Source: Cacajao melanocephalus (taxonomy: Eukaryota > Chordata > Mammalia > Primates > Pitheciidae). Taken from it: a DNA stretch of 64,000 nt. The stretch is taken from NCBI GenBank assembly GCA_963573385.1, contig CAUYLG010038455.1:1-64000 (forward strand). The letters run 5' to 3'. Numbering within the stretch: the first letter of the stretch is position 1; each line of letters begins with the position of its first letter. Below, piece by piece: positions 39,081 to 59,960 of this stretch. The translations under genes were made by a program, and so were the position numbers. The notes below the pieces were generated by a model. That model ran no database searches. It was not told the DNA's origin and worked only from the letters and a program-made list of their open reading frames with translations.

Positions 39081-41284
39081 AACGAAAAAGGGCACAGGAA
39101 AAGTCCTTCCTGCAGACCCCAGATTCCTGCATCTGAGCTGGGATGGCAAGGTGAACTGCAGGCCTGCAAGGCTGCAGGGGTGGGTTCCTTCTCACCCAGC
39201 CTCCAATGCTGGGCACAGACAGTGTGGTATTGTCTCACGGGTAGGAGGATATTGTCTTTTTCTCTGAAAGAAAAATAATCAAACTCAGATCATCCAGAGC
39301 TCATTAAAAGCCTCTGCAGACATTGCGGCCCCAGCAATTAACACATGAACAATTACTCGCCCGTCACCCTGGGGTGAGGGAGGGCTGGACCCCAGCCACA
39401 TCCCCTTCTGCACCTGACTCTCCTTCAGCAGCCCCTCGAGGTGGCTTTCCCTACACTCGCAGGCCCAGGCGAGGGGTGGCAGCTACGCCTCTCGCTGCCC
39501 CACTCACAAATCCCTGGTTTCAGTCCAAACCGCTACTGTGAGCTACAGGTCTGGGTGGGGCCCGGGGCTTCCTCGTTAGCACCAAGTGGGACGGCCTTGG
39601 GAGGATAAAGTTCTGTCTGGCCCCAGCCCAGGCTGTAGCCCCAGGCCTTGCCCCAGGCAGCCTGTCCAGGATGCTGTGCCAGCTTCTGACCTTTGCCCAC
39701 TGCAGCCAGATGGGGCCATCTCTGGAGCTGACCTTTTCTCTTTGGGATGAGGCAGTGCAGCCCAGTGGAAAGAGACTCAGCCTTTCTGAGCCTGGTTCCT
39801 GATTTAAACTTGGGCCATTAACACAGACTCCCCCAGCCTCAGGGCCATAGTGAGCATTTGAGGGCACAAGAAGTAGGAAGTCTCCATCTACCTTAGAACC
39901 CTCCCACACCTCCCCTGTTCCCCAAGGAAATGCAAGGGACGGAGGGCATGACTGGAGCCTAGCTACCTTTAAACCCGTCTTTTCCCATTGACCAGGTGTG
40001 CGGCTTTGGGTCATGATGCCTCCTCTCTCTCAGCCTCGGTCTACCAATCAGGAAAATGGAAATAACTCCAGCCCAGCCAGACTCAGATGGAGCAAGATGA
40101 CTCAGGGAAATGCTCAACAGACTGAAGTGGCCATGATGACCAGCAGGATGTAAAGGCACTTCCCCCAGCTCCCCCCTCCCCTCTCTCTCCTATCCCAGGA
40201 ATCCAGGCTGAGACAGAAAAGCGTCCCCACTCCAGCCCCACCCCTCACTGTGCACACACAAAGACAGGCTTCATTCCTGACACTCAGGCCTGAGACTCAG
40301 TCATCTGCCCCACCTGTGTGGGCACAGACCCCGCCCCACAGTCACATTCCAGGGGCCCCTGAGGCAGAGGGAAGGTTTCAGCTGTGACAAGGGAGGCTTT
40401 CACAGGCAGGGACAAATGCCTCTGGGCCATCACAGCTGAGGGTACAGCCAGGCCTTTCCCTTCAGCACCAAGGCTTCCTGAGAAGTAGGGAGAGTGGGGG
40501 TTTGTGGGTGCTGGAGGCCAGAACAGGATGGCTGGGGAGGGGGCAGAAGGGGGTCCCAGTCCAGGATATGGCAGCAGGGCTCTGGGGTCACATGTTCATA
40601 ACCAACCTGAGACTTGCAGGAAAAGGAGGAAATAGCTCCTCCTTTGGGATTGCCACAGCCGTGATGGGGTCTCCAGCCTCCTTAGCAGCGTGCTGAGGAC
40701 ATTTAGCAACATGTGGGCATGGAACTAGTGTCCCTCACTTGCCCCTGTCACTCACAGGGTTGGGCAGCCCTCACCTCTCCACCAGGAAGAAGTGGGACTT
40801 CTTTCGGGGCCTCTTCCTCACCTCAAATTGGCCTCCGTTCCTGGCAGCTGAGCTGCAAACCACAGGAGCAGGGCCAGACCCACCCAAGGGCAGAGTTGTA
40901 CCAGGAAGCTGGGACTTGGTTCTTTTGCTGGCCCAGGGCAGGCCCGAGGCAATCCAGTTTGGGGGGTCTGTGTGGGAGGTCTGGGTCACTGCTGGGTCCC
41001 ATTCCAGGCCCTGGGCCCAGGTATGGGCTGGTGGGCGTTAAGGGGCTTCTGCAGGGCTTCCCCAATGAATGTGCTAGTACGTGCACACACACAACACCAC
41101 TGACAGGTACAGCCTCCCGAGCAGGATGCCTGGCCCGAAATCCGCAGTGTCAGTAAGATGGAGAAATGTGTCAGGAGGAACTGCCCCTAGGGATACCCGG
41201 CCTGAGCCTTCATATGGAGCAAGACTGGAGTGTCAGCAAGACAGGCACAGGGAGCGTCAACTGCAGGAGACCGCCTGACAGGGG

Positions 41285-41485
41285 ATGGCGCCATGGGCTA
41301 AGAATCAGGCAACTTAGGTTCTAGTCCTGGCTCTGCTATGTAGTTGCTGTGTGGCCTTGGACAAGTTACTTAACCTCTCTCAGCCTACTTCCTAATCTAT
41401 AAGATGCAGCTCATAATAACTACCTTTTAGGACTGTTTTAGATTCAATGGCACATATTAGGTGTTCAATACACATTAATTTCACT
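41285..41485 (+). repeat. MIR
   Basis: Well preserved: CTAGTCCTGGCTCTGCTATG, GGACAAGTTACTTAACCTCT, TTAGGTGTTCAATACACATT in consensus order. Confidence 0.8.
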
Positions 41486-41509
41486 CAGATACCTCAACCC
41501 CCAGGGAGC

Positions 41510-41710
41510 AGAGTAGAAAGAAAACTAAATCTGGAAGCAAAAACAATTTCAAATCCCACCTTTGCCATGCATTAGAGCAGTTACCTGTGGAACAAACCAC
41601 TTCCCCTCTCTGAGCCTCAGTTTACCTCCGTAAAATGGAAGCAACACTTCTTTCACAAGGTTATTTTAAGGGCCGAGTTAAATAAATGAAGACTTCTGCA
41701 AACAGGAATT
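41510..41710 (+). repeat. MIR
   Basis: Second MIR directly after the first: CTCTGAGCCTCAGTTTACCT, CCGTAAAATGGAAGC, AAGGTTATTTTAAGGGC. Confidence 0.75.
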
Positions 41711-41867
41711 ACCATTACAGTCAAGGTATGTGTGTATCCTCCCCTCCCTTTCCCGGGACAGAGTAAACTTTGGTTCAAATAAAACCTAAACAGGGCCAGG
41801 GCCTGACGCATCTCTCCATGGGCTGAAATAACAAACCAAACGTCCTTCCTCCCTTGAACCATAAGAT

Positions 41868-41873
41868 TTTATT
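41868..41873 (-). terminator. KRT19: KRT19 polyadenylation signal
   Basis: AATAAA on the minus strand, about 105 nt past the KRT19 stop. Confidence 0.82.
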
Positions 41874-41977
41874 GCCAGGTCAGGGGAAGCACGGGGGATA
41901 AGGATCCCTTCCTTCCCATCTCCTCACTCAGGAGACACCCTCCAAAGAAGAGCAGAAGCCCCGGGCCTGCTGCCTTC

Positions 41978-46618
<4,641 letters not shown>

Positions 46619-46700
46619 GGCGAGGCGGAGCACGGACGGAGCGACCCTGGTCCCAGAGGCTGCGATCACGGGAGGCGCGGCGAGGCCCTCACCGGGCGCC

Positions 46701-46828
46701 TTTTATGCCAGGGGCCGGGAAGTGGGGCGGGGAATGGGGGGAAGGGAGGAATGGTGTCAGGGGTGGATATCTGAGCCCTGAGGAATTTGCAGGCTCCTGA
46801 GAGCAAATACGGGCGCTCTACCCATTGG
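46701..46828 (-). promoter_or_regulatory. KRT19: KRT19 core promoter (CATAAAA, GC box, CCAAT)
   Basis: On the minus strand a TATA-like CATAAAA lies at 46701-46707, 83 nt upstream of the ATG. A GC box (CCCCGCCCC) is at 46724-46732 and CCAAT at 46824-46828. Order and spacing fit a TATA promoter starting near 46675. Confidence 0.7.
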
Positions 46829-47022
46829 TCAATTTCTGGCGGCTCTGCCCGCAACCCTCTCCTCCCAGAGACCAGAGGCCCCTGCCACCCAGAGCTGCCC
46901 CACCCCGATCCGCGCAGAAGCTCCCACCCACACTCACCCACTCTGGCTCTGCAGACCCTCTTCTGGGCTTTCCGCCATCAGGGACGTACTTAGACACCCA
47001 CGTTCTGACCCTCACCCTTTAA

Positions 47023-47409
<387 letters not shown>

Positions 47410-49019
47410 TGATTAACCATTCAGAGCGCTCCCTCTAGAACGCTGTTAGGAGCTCCTGCTTGCGATCCTAACCAGTCCACCCTCCACAAAGCGCGTTCAC
47501 AGATTCCTGCACTCCACTGGAAAGTAGAGCCCGCTTCTTGGGAACAGAACCCGCTTCTTGGGAACACCCATGCCCAACTCCCCTTTAGTCCCCTCTGGCA
47601 AAGGCCTGCCATTTCCGGATGAGGGCACTCTGAGCTGCAGGAACCCAGCCCTCCCAAGACAAAGCTGCCTCACCCTGCTGTGACTACTCAGTGCCCCAAG
47701 GTGACAATAGGCTCCGGAGAACAGCTGCAGGGAGCGGTTCTGGCAGCCTGCACCTTTGCAACGCCAAGCTCAAGCCTGACTATCACATGGGGGCTAATCC
47801 CCACTCTGGAAATCTCAAAGCCCGCTCGTCCCTGGCCACCAGGATAACCCCCTCCCTTCCATCCCCCAAAGCATGCATTCATTCAACCACACGCATATTG
47901 GGCTGCTTTAATGTTTCCAAGATGAGAAAGCAGAGCCTGGGAGAGGCCAGTAACTTGACCATGAGGCATTTAGCATCGGCCACTGAAAGGCAAAAATGAG
48001 ATGGAATCCCTGCCCTCCTTCGTCAGAGGGCTGCTGAATGCATGTCCTCATCCTTGTATGAAGATGAGTGCATGAATGAGCTGGGGGGAGCAAACAAGGT
48101 GCCCAGGCACAAGGTAAGGATTTTGACAATAGAGACGAGACCTTCCTCCCCACACAGCCCCAGCCCTGCTCTGTTCAACAGCTCCACCCACCGTTTTTTA
48201 TCTTTTTGGAGGGCCAGGCCCACTGCCAGGCACTGCAGGGCACTGCAACAACCTCAACCCTGTTCCTGTCCCCACTGACCCCACCTGTCTCCAGAACTGT
48301 CCCCAGGGTTCCTTCTTGTCTTTATGGCAGAGCATTCACCCAGGCTTGGAACAGAGGCCCCCCTGAGAGGGTGTTAAGGAAGACAGCCCAGTCCCTGCCC
48401 ATCTCCAGGCCTCAGTTTCCCCTCATGAAAAGAGGGACATCCCAGCTCAGCCCTCCTCTCTGTGTGTTATCACCTGGGTTACCTGTGACTGATGGAGACT
48501 TGTCTCTGACCTCAGAAACCTAAGTCCCCAGCAAACTTTCTTTTAGCAGCCAACTCCTCCTGGAACTGGGGCAGGAAATCCCATAAACACACAGCCCTAA
48601 CCCACCAGGAATGGCTGTCAGCCCTCAGGAAGGCCAGTCTGAGACTGTTTAACTAGGGAATCGGTTGCAGGGAGACTGGAGGTCTTTGGAGAGCTCAAGG
48701 GGAAGAAAGGGGAACCCAAGACTGGCCATAAAAGCCAGTGCCCTGGGACTGGTCTGCTGTGAGTCACTCCCTTATCTGGCCCTGAGGAGGAGGCCTGCTC
48801 CTTGTTAGGGGTAAGAGGAGATTGGCCAGATAGTTGCCATGCACACCAAACCCCACAGGCAGCTCTGTTTTTCTTGCCTGATAGGAGGCTCTGGGGAAGG
48901 ATTTTGTACTAAAGAACAAAGAATGGAATCAACAGTTCTACTGGTAAAATTAAGGTATTCTGAGCTCCCTCACCTTCAGAGGTGCTTGGAGTCCCAGCTT
49001 CCTACTCTAAGACCATAAA

Positions 49020-49200
49020 CAGAACAGTTGACTCTAGCGTAGCCCAGTTTGCAAAGCCTTTTCAGATCTCACTGGATCCTCACAGCAGCCCAGTGGAAAG
49101 GGTATTCTTATCTCCATTTTACAGATGCGAAGACAGAGGCTCTGTGAGAGGCAGTAAGTTGCCGAAGGTCCGTAGGCAGGAGTATCAGATTCCGGCTTCC
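49020..49200 (-). repeat. MIR
   Basis: TTATCTCCATTTTACAGATG followed by AGTAAGTTGCCGAAGGTCC is reversed MIR. Confidence 0.7.
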
Positions 49201-49956
49201 AGCTTCTTTATCGTCAGCCAAGAGTGACGGAGGCCCTGCTCTCCCTTCCAGGGAAATCTCGGCCACAAAACAACTCCTTTGGGTGCCTTCCCTCAAAATT
49301 TTATCATGCCAGTTCCAAGGGCAGTCAACCCCAGACTGAACTGTGGGCTGGGCCAAGGAGAATACCTTGTTCCCTCTCTGTGGCCAGAAACAGTGCCTGG
49401 CCATGAGTTATGTGGCTTTTGGCACTTTCTGACTCATCAAGTACTCAGGAGAACCGTCTGTAGAGGCTGCCCTACCCAGAGATGAAATTGAGGGTCAAGC
49501 TGCTGCTCCCACTCCGGAGACGGTGCTCACAACAGGAGGCTCCTGTCGACCTCTGGCTTCAGGAGGGCAGAACCTGGCCAGAGGAGCACCCATCCAACGG
49601 TCATGTCTCCAGTCTCAGTTCTGGGGTCTGCAGAAGAGGGATACAGAGGGTTGGAAGTGATGGGTATGGAACAGTGAGCTCAAAGGAATCCCAGAGAGGA
49701 TCCCGCCCAGCCTCCCCCAGCTTGACTCTATAGAACCCCAGCACCATGAGATCCCTGTGGGAAAAGAGGTCCCTGTCCAATAAGATCAGAAACTCTGCTC
49801 TCTCTGCCTCTTTTGGAGTTTCACAATGCACAGTACCAGAAGCCCTGGAAACCTCAGTCCCTCATTTGTAAAATAGAGACGACGATAATGATGATGACGA
49901 TGACAATACCTATTTCAGAAGTTTGCTTCAAGTAATAAATGTAATGGTGCTGGTAA

Positions 49957-50382
<426 letters not shown>

Positions 50383-50809
50383 CTATTTAACTTTCTTTAA
50401 CCAGTATTTCCCAAACATACTGGACCATGGAATCTTTAAATATCTATTAATAACCCACAAATTACAGAAAAAGCCAATCCAGTCCCAGGATGCTCAGAGA
50501 GGTAAAGTGACTTTCCTGGGGTCACATGATGATTCAGTCGGCTGAACTGAGGCAGATCTGGGATTCTTTCTGACTCCTAACACTGAGGGTGAGGCCCTCT
50601 CCGCATCTCCACTCAGACATACGCAAGAAGCTTCTTACCCTTCAGCAGATGCAGATGGTTCCCAGAGCGGAGAGGTTAAAGGTAGGGCAGTTCTCATCAT
50701 CCCACGGGAAATGGGATAGTGGTTGGAGGCCACAAGAAAGAAGCCAGGGGCGAGAGACCTAGTCTTTGGACAGAATGAAAAACGCTGTGATAATGACAAC
50801 AAGAATAAT

Positions 50810-51010
50810 GGTGACTAAGGTGATACTAATACAGTAGATGATCATACCCAACATCTACTGGGCCAGGCTCCATGCTAAACACTCTGCATATATTATCTCA
50901 GTGAACCATGATGATTAAGTATTACTGTCCCCATTTTACAGTCAAGAAAACTGAGGATCAAAACGCTTTGTCCAAGGTCACACAGGTAAGTAGTGGACTG
51001 GGTATTTCGG
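50810..51010 (-). repeat. MIR/L2
   Basis: CATCTACTGGGCCAGGCTCC, CTGTCCCCATTTTACAGTCA and AAGGTCACACAGGTAAGTAG are reversed MIR-type sequence. Confidence 0.65.
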
Positions 51011-51668
51011 CCAAACTTTAACTTCCTCAAGCCACAGTCCCAATCACTAAGGCTGCCCTCCCCTCACGGGATAGGGGTCAAGGTGCCTTCTTCTGCTGTC
51101 CTGGAGAAAGAGCCATCAAGTTGGGGAAGGCATTGTATCATCTGCCCAGATCCCAACTTGCCCTGCCTGCTCCGATACACAATTATTTGTTTGGTCAGTC
51201 AGTGGGGCATTCAAGCAAGTTTCTTCCAAGTTGAGCCTAGCTGAGGAGAAAGACTTGTGTCCATGAGCAAAGCAGAAGGCTCTGTTATAATCTGAAGGAA
51301 AGGAAAGGTACATGCGTGGAAAACTTCATGAGCTTGCATGTCCCGTCGATTAGTGGCTCCTTACCTGAATGCCCTCCCCTTCCCCAGGGACCACCAGCAC
51401 AAGGTACTTCCTCGCCCGCTCCTCTGTTCATTCACTGAACATGCATCAAGTGCTGCTTCTGTGCTACTCGTGCTGCCAGAGGCTGGAACACAGAAATAAA
51501 TATAAACATTTCCTGCCTCTTAAGAGCCCGACAATCTGGTAGGGGGAGTATAGAAACGTATTAGCTTTGGTGAAATATGGTAGGTTCAATAGCTACATCA
51601 ATTTTCACTCCTTCCTAAAACCCTGCTATGATGACAGTTAAGGAGTCTTTTAAGAGAACGGAAGAAGA

Positions 51669-52022
<354 letters not shown>

Positions 52023-52182
52023 TCAACAAAAGCTTTAAAGCTCAAAAATGGTAACACAGAAGATGAGAGAAAGCTGAAACCTAGGGTTTGGGGGATTAGG
52101 AAGGAGTCAACAGAGGGGAGGGCAGGAAGCCCATGAGAGGCAAGCACATTCTCAACATACTCCAGAGAAGCTCAGGAGACTG

Positions 52183-52228
52183 GCCTGGGGAACATGATGA
52201 AACCCTGTCTCTACCAAAAATGCAAAAA
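52183..52228 (+). repeat. isolated Alu fragment, 46 bp
   Basis: Matches 51756-51801 of the neighbouring Alu with two mismatches, including that copy's unusual variants (CTGGGGAACATG and CTACCAAAAATGC). Alu sequence does not continue on either side. Confidence 0.75.
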
Positions 52229-52469
52229 AAATGTGTTCCTCTCGAAGTCTGTGGTGCAGCCTGGGGATCTTAAGCAGGGCTGGCTGGAAGTCTCCGTCAA
52301 TAGCACCAGGCCCCGTCCCAGACCCCTACCCAACTAAGGCAGCCAGGGGAAAACCTCTCCCCAGTCCAGGAGAAGACAGGAGATTTACTTTTCCTTATTA
52401 GACTGGCCTGCTCACAAGGTTTGATGAAGTCAAGTGTAGGCCAGCTGTGAGCAAATGAACCTCCTCAAA

Positions 52470-53360
<891 letters not shown>

Positions 53361-54400
53361 TAAGTAACACTAAACCACAGACATTTAGAACTACCTAATT
53401 TAATACAGTCAACACCCTCTTCCCCTCCCTACACTCACCGCTGACATTGCCGTCTCTGCTCTTCCACGCCAACCCTAGCCTTGAACTGAGAAATGAGAGA
53501 TGAAGTTTTGGAAGAGAGAGAAGTAGATGTGGGGAGAAGAGAGACCCTGAAAAGATTTCTGTGCTCCTGCCCCCACCCCTGGGTCCACCAGGCTAGTTTT
53601 ACTTCTTTATGAAGCAAGAAGGCGGAAAGGGACAAGAAGAACTCTGGAAGAGTGTGAGTACAGGGAGAGCTCCCTGTGGCCGTAACTCAGGAGAGCCCCC
53701 CCCCCCAACTCACTCTGGCTCTCCAGGGATCCATGGTCTGGAAGCATCTGGAGTTGGCCCCCCTGGGTGTCCTCGCAACAGGCAACGAGGCTCTCCCAGG
53801 TGGTGACGTGGACCTGTGGGGCTGGAGCTGCTGGCAGAGCAGAGGGTGCTCTATGCAAGCCAGCAACCACCTTGTGGGCACATGCGAGGCATTCCCCCAG
53901 GGACTCTCTGAAACAACTGGAGGATCTTTCCGGGTGCTGGAGTGGGAGCCACCAAGTGGGCCATCAGGCTAGAGCTATTGAGCCCGTAGCATTTATGCCT
54001 CAAACCAATCAATATGAGTAAGTATGTAGACGGTCTGAGTGATGTCTGCCTGGGGGAATGGAGAGCTGTTTAATTACAGAGGCAAGAAGCTGACGGACCA
54101 GTAGGCATTTCTCAGGCAGAAAAGTAAAGAGAACGGGGCCTGGAAGAGCTGAGAAATGGGCCCAGCTTGGGAGACTACCGGCAATTCAGTGTGGTTGGCC
54201 ATGGCAGGAGGAGCGTGGGGGTGCACTGAGGACAAGGTCAGCTGTTGTCGGGGGCGGGCTGTAAGCAAGGCAGTGGAGTCATTTTCATCAGTGATTGGGA
54301 TGTGAGTTCTGTATGGTGAATGGGTTGATGTGTCAAGGGAAGCAGGAATGATCAGGGATACAGAACCCAGTTTAGGATCTTTCAAAGTAGTCCAAGCTAG

Positions 54401-54688
<288 letters not shown>

Positions 54689-56239
54689 AAATAGTCCATG
54701 CTAGAGATGAGCGGGTCTGAGCCTAGTCATAGTGGTGGGAGGGAGAGTAAAGGACAGAGACAAGACATGCCGTTATGACCTGATGACAAATGGAAGTGAT
54801 GAAAGAGGGGGCCCCTGCACAATGCTCTGCTGTGTGCCAGAGATGCTGGCCGAGTTGTGGATCGTCTCAGCTTACCAAGACCCCTGCCACCACCATCCCC
54901 CAGCCCCAAGACCCATGCCTTCTCTTGGGGAACCCTACTCTTGCCCACACGAGGAAGAATCCTATTCACTGTCTTGAAGAGCCTGGCGGCCAGGACCGGG
55001 CAGCACTGGCCGAACCAGGAGCAGCCCAAAGCCGTACGCGGGTCAGGAGGCTGATGCTCTCAGGACTGGAGGCTCCCACAGCCCAGGTTTGGCCATTTCT
55101 GCTGCAGCTCATCTCAGTCGCTTTCCGAGAAGTGGAAACCCAGGAAATGGGGAGGGCAGGGCGGGTGAGCTGGGTCAGGATGGCCCCTGGTGTTCCTCTC
55201 TAAGTCCTCAGGGAGGAAAAACCAGCCTGACCGGAACCAGGGCAGATGGTGGGGGTGGGGAGGGAGAGCTGAGTCCTGCAGGGAATAGTCCCAGGTCCAG
55301 GGGCCAGCTTTCCCCCTTCCCCTCCCCCTGCCACATTCCACACCCTGGGAAGACAGGGGCCTGGCCTCCTCCTCACTCCCTCTCCCTGGAGGGGAGTACG
55401 TGAGCAAGCTCAGGCTCACTCCACACCAGGAGGCCACCCCACCCGCCTTAGCCAGGGGTACGTCTCTTGGCGTTTGCCCTGCTCTGGTCAATGTGGGCCT
55501 CATTTGACCCTTCTGCCCCACCTCAAGCTGTGGCCCATTCCATCTGGACTAGGGCAGGGAGAGTGCCAGACACAGGACAGAAAGAAAATGTCCCGGTGCC
55601 TGCCCGAATTCCCAGCCCCTGAGAGAGGGCACCCGGCTGGTCCCCCGCTCCCTTCTGGGTGGCAAACTTCCCTCCCATCAGGACCCTGGTGGGCTGTGGG
55701 GGTGATGCTGCCTCCCTCAAGAACAGATGCTGGGCCGTCCCAGGTGAGCAAGACCCCTCCACAGGCAAAATCCTTCCATTCCAAACCCATCTGATCCCAC
55801 GACTCCTAAGGAGAAACTTCGGCTCTTACTCCCCTCACCTGGGAAGGTTCCCGTCCAGAAACTCAAACTGTCCTCCTCCTCGGATGCAGGGGTCTTGGAC
55901 ACTGTGAGCATTTTCACTAACACCCGCTGTGTGCTGGAGGCCACCTCCACCCAGCACAGGCCAGAGCATTCTCCCTGCCCACCTGCCTTCTCCCTTTACC
56001 TGGATGGCAGCCATGACAGCACCTCTCAGTTCCAATGGCATGGGCGTCTCCTCCCCGAGATGTCCACCCTGACCCACTCAGGCTGGGTCCACGTTCCCAC
56101 CCCCACCCACCCGCCCAGCACACACCACAGCTCTGTCTCCCCATCTAGACTTTGAGCTTCTGTATCTAGCCCCAGGGCTGACTCCAGCGTTAGTAAACAT
56201 TTAATGATTATTTATGCCAGAACAGAGCCTTCTCCCAAA

Positions 56240-56760
56240 GCCCTTTTATTTTTTTCATTTAACACCAGTTACGGTCCACCCTCTGTGTGCCAGGCACCTT
56301 CTAGACTCTGGGCTTCAAGAGCAGGCCAGTCAAAAGCTGCCTGCCCTCCTGGGGCTTTCATTTGGGGGTCAGGGGCAGAGTAGCAAAGCCGGGGAGGGGG
56401 TCAGCAGGGAAGGCCACTGAAGGGTGATCAGGGAAGGCCTCTCTGAGGAGGTGACGCATGAACAGAGACATGAATGAGGCAAAGGAGCCCCCAGATCCCC
56501 AGGGAAGATTATTCCAGGGCAAAGGCACAGCAGAGGCAAAATCTCTAAGGAAGAAAGAGCTTGGTCTGTTCAGGGAACACTGAGCAGGCCCAGTGGTTAA
56601 AAGGGGTGAGCCAGGATGAGGGCGTGCAGGAGACAAGCCCAGGGGAGGCCAGGACAGAGCAGTCAGTGTCTGCAGGCTAATGGAGGCGCTAGGTTCTATC
56701 CTGAGAGTAATGGTGCTTTGAGCAGAGGAGCACTGGGAGGCCCTCCCCGCCCCTGGCTGC
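56240..56760 (+). repeat. L2-type ancient repeat
   Basis: CTGTGTGCCAGGCACCTTCT, GGAAGGCCTCTCTGAGGAGG, GCAAAGGCACAGCAGAGGC and GAGTAATGGTGCTTTGAGCA occur in the order seen in many mammalian L2-type fossils. The assignment is approximate. Confidence 0.5.
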
Positions 56761-57257
56761 TCCCTGCGGAATAGACTCTGGGGCCCAGAAAGCCAAGGAT
56801 CTGGTAAGAGGCTCTCGCAGAGTCCAGGTGAGAGACACTGGGGGCTTGTTCTGGGGAGACATCAGAGGAACTGTGGCCTGGTGCAAGGAATATCCCAAGG
56901 GCAGAGCCAACAGGTCAGGCTGGCAGATTCGTGGGGAGGACCTGGGAAGGAGAGAACCTTGCATGGCTCCTGGTTGAGGTGTGAGCCTGGCATTTGCACT
57001 GCAGTCGGGAAACTGGTCTGGGATGGTAGTTGATCTGATCCCCCTCCAGAAGGACAGGAATCACACCCGGGGTCCTCCTGTATCTGTGTTGGAAGGAGTC
57101 CTGCCAGAATTAGGTTCTACTAACCAAGCACTGACTGTACCCCGATCTCTGCCAGCGCTGACGCCCACGGAGGAAGGGGAAGGACAAGGGCTGTGTCCGC
57201 CTGGGCCCTGCCTTCACAGACGGAGCCCACAGTTAGGGGTTGGGATGAAAGAGGTGA

Positions 57258-57668
<411 letters not shown>

Positions 57669-58213
57669 TGACTCATTCCAGGCTCCACTGGATTTAGGCT
57701 GGCAAGCGGGGCCTTGCAGCCTTGAGGCAGGGGTGGTCAGGTTAGTGAGTTTCCGGACCAGCTGAGCAGGGGGTGCGGGGAGAAGGGGCATTCCTGAGAG
57801 CGGCTGGAAGGAGGTTCAGAGCTGCTCTGGAGACAGGATGCTGAGGCCTGGCTCCTCCTGGCTCCAGCCAGCTGCAGAATAAACACTCATCAGGCAAAAC
57901 CCACAGAGAATCGCATAGCAAAATGGGCTGCCGGGAGCTGGGAAGACCAGGAATGCCCGGGCATGGGGGCTCTGGGGGAGATAAGGGAGACAGGGGAGAT
58001 CCCCTTTGCCTCAAGGAAGAGCAGCTGACGCCTGACCCCATGACAGGGGCCTGGTATCTGAAGGGCTTTCTGAAGTCAGTTGAAAGGGAACAATACCCCA
58101 CCCCAAAGACACACACACAGGGTGTTAACAGAAGGCAAACCTCACGGGCTCCCTCAGGCACCTCGCTTCCATTCCAGGCAGGAACTACCCAGTGCCAGCA
58201 TCAGCCCTCATCA

Positions 58214-58984
<771 letters not shown>

Positions 58985-59119
58985 CTAAAAGCCCAGCAAG
59001 ATGATTTAGACAAAACTCCTACACTTGTAGTGTGGGGGCATAGAATTCTTCTAGCCCAGAGATTTTCAAGCCTCTCCTGCTGAGCCCTAAGCGGAGAGGT
59101 GGGAACTGAGCGGATCTGC

Positions 59120-59262
59120 TGTGATCACCCACACTCACACACACTTACACACCTCACACAGTACGCGCACCCACCCACACATACATGCACACATGCACAC
59201 AGATGCTCACATATGTGCTCACACACTCCCAGGCCTTCTTGCACATGCACTCACACTGCTTT
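59120..59262. repeat. imperfect (CA)n-rich tract
   Basis: Loose CACA/CTCACA repeats with many interruptions over about 140 bases. Low-complexity sequence. Confidence 0.75.
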
Positions 59263-59789
59263 TACATACCCAGCTTTCTGGGAGATTTTGCTTCAGCAAG
59301 GATTCTCCCTCTTTTAAAGCTCAAACACGTATGTTAGCCTATCTCTGGAAGTTTATATAGGTCAGAAAACTGAGACAGAGTTGGGCCTCAGCCTGCCTAA
59401 AGTCCCACAGCTGGTGTCCTGCTCACCCACCTGCAGGCAGGTACCCTGGACCCAGGATGTGTGTCCCCAGGGGATGACCTGAGCTCAGAGCAGAGAAAGA
59501 GGTAAACACTGCAGACTCCTGACAAAGAGGAGGGACACAGACCCAGGGCTGCTGGAACTCAGATGGAGGGCATGCTGAGTGAGGGAGGGAGGCCCGGGTA
59601 AGCAGGGAGGGCATCCTGAAGGAGGGGGCCCTGCACCGGGCCACAGTAAATGATGAGCCACAGTAAATGGTGCCTGGAGTGAGGACGTGGAGGTGGCAGA
59701 TGGTGAGAAGTTCCAGTAAAAAAGAAAGATCCTATAAAAACAGGCCAAATGTATTGACCTCTTGCTCTATGCCTAACTCTGTTAGTATG

Positions 59790-59960
59790 TGGCATCCATG
59801 AACTTGTTTAAATCGTCAAAGCTCCCCTATGCTGTAGACACTGTCATCACTCCCATTTTGCCAACTAGGAAACTGAGGGCTACTAGCTTAAGCTGAGTTT
59901 GGTAAGGCACAGAGCTGGGATTTTAACCCACAAGGTCTGGACCTGCACCAAGCAGGCTAA
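59790..59960 (-). repeat. MIR
   Basis: CATCACTCCCATTTTGCCAA followed by GGCACAGAGCTGGGATTTTA fits reversed MIR. Confidence 0.6.

Larger units (their letters stand above)
37250..41867. other. KRT15-KRT19 intergenic region, no gene seen
   Basis: About 4.6 kb with no supported exon and no full Alu. It holds a GTGA microsatellite, several MIR copies and otherwise unique sequence that would contain the KRT15 upstream control elements. Confidence 0.55.
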
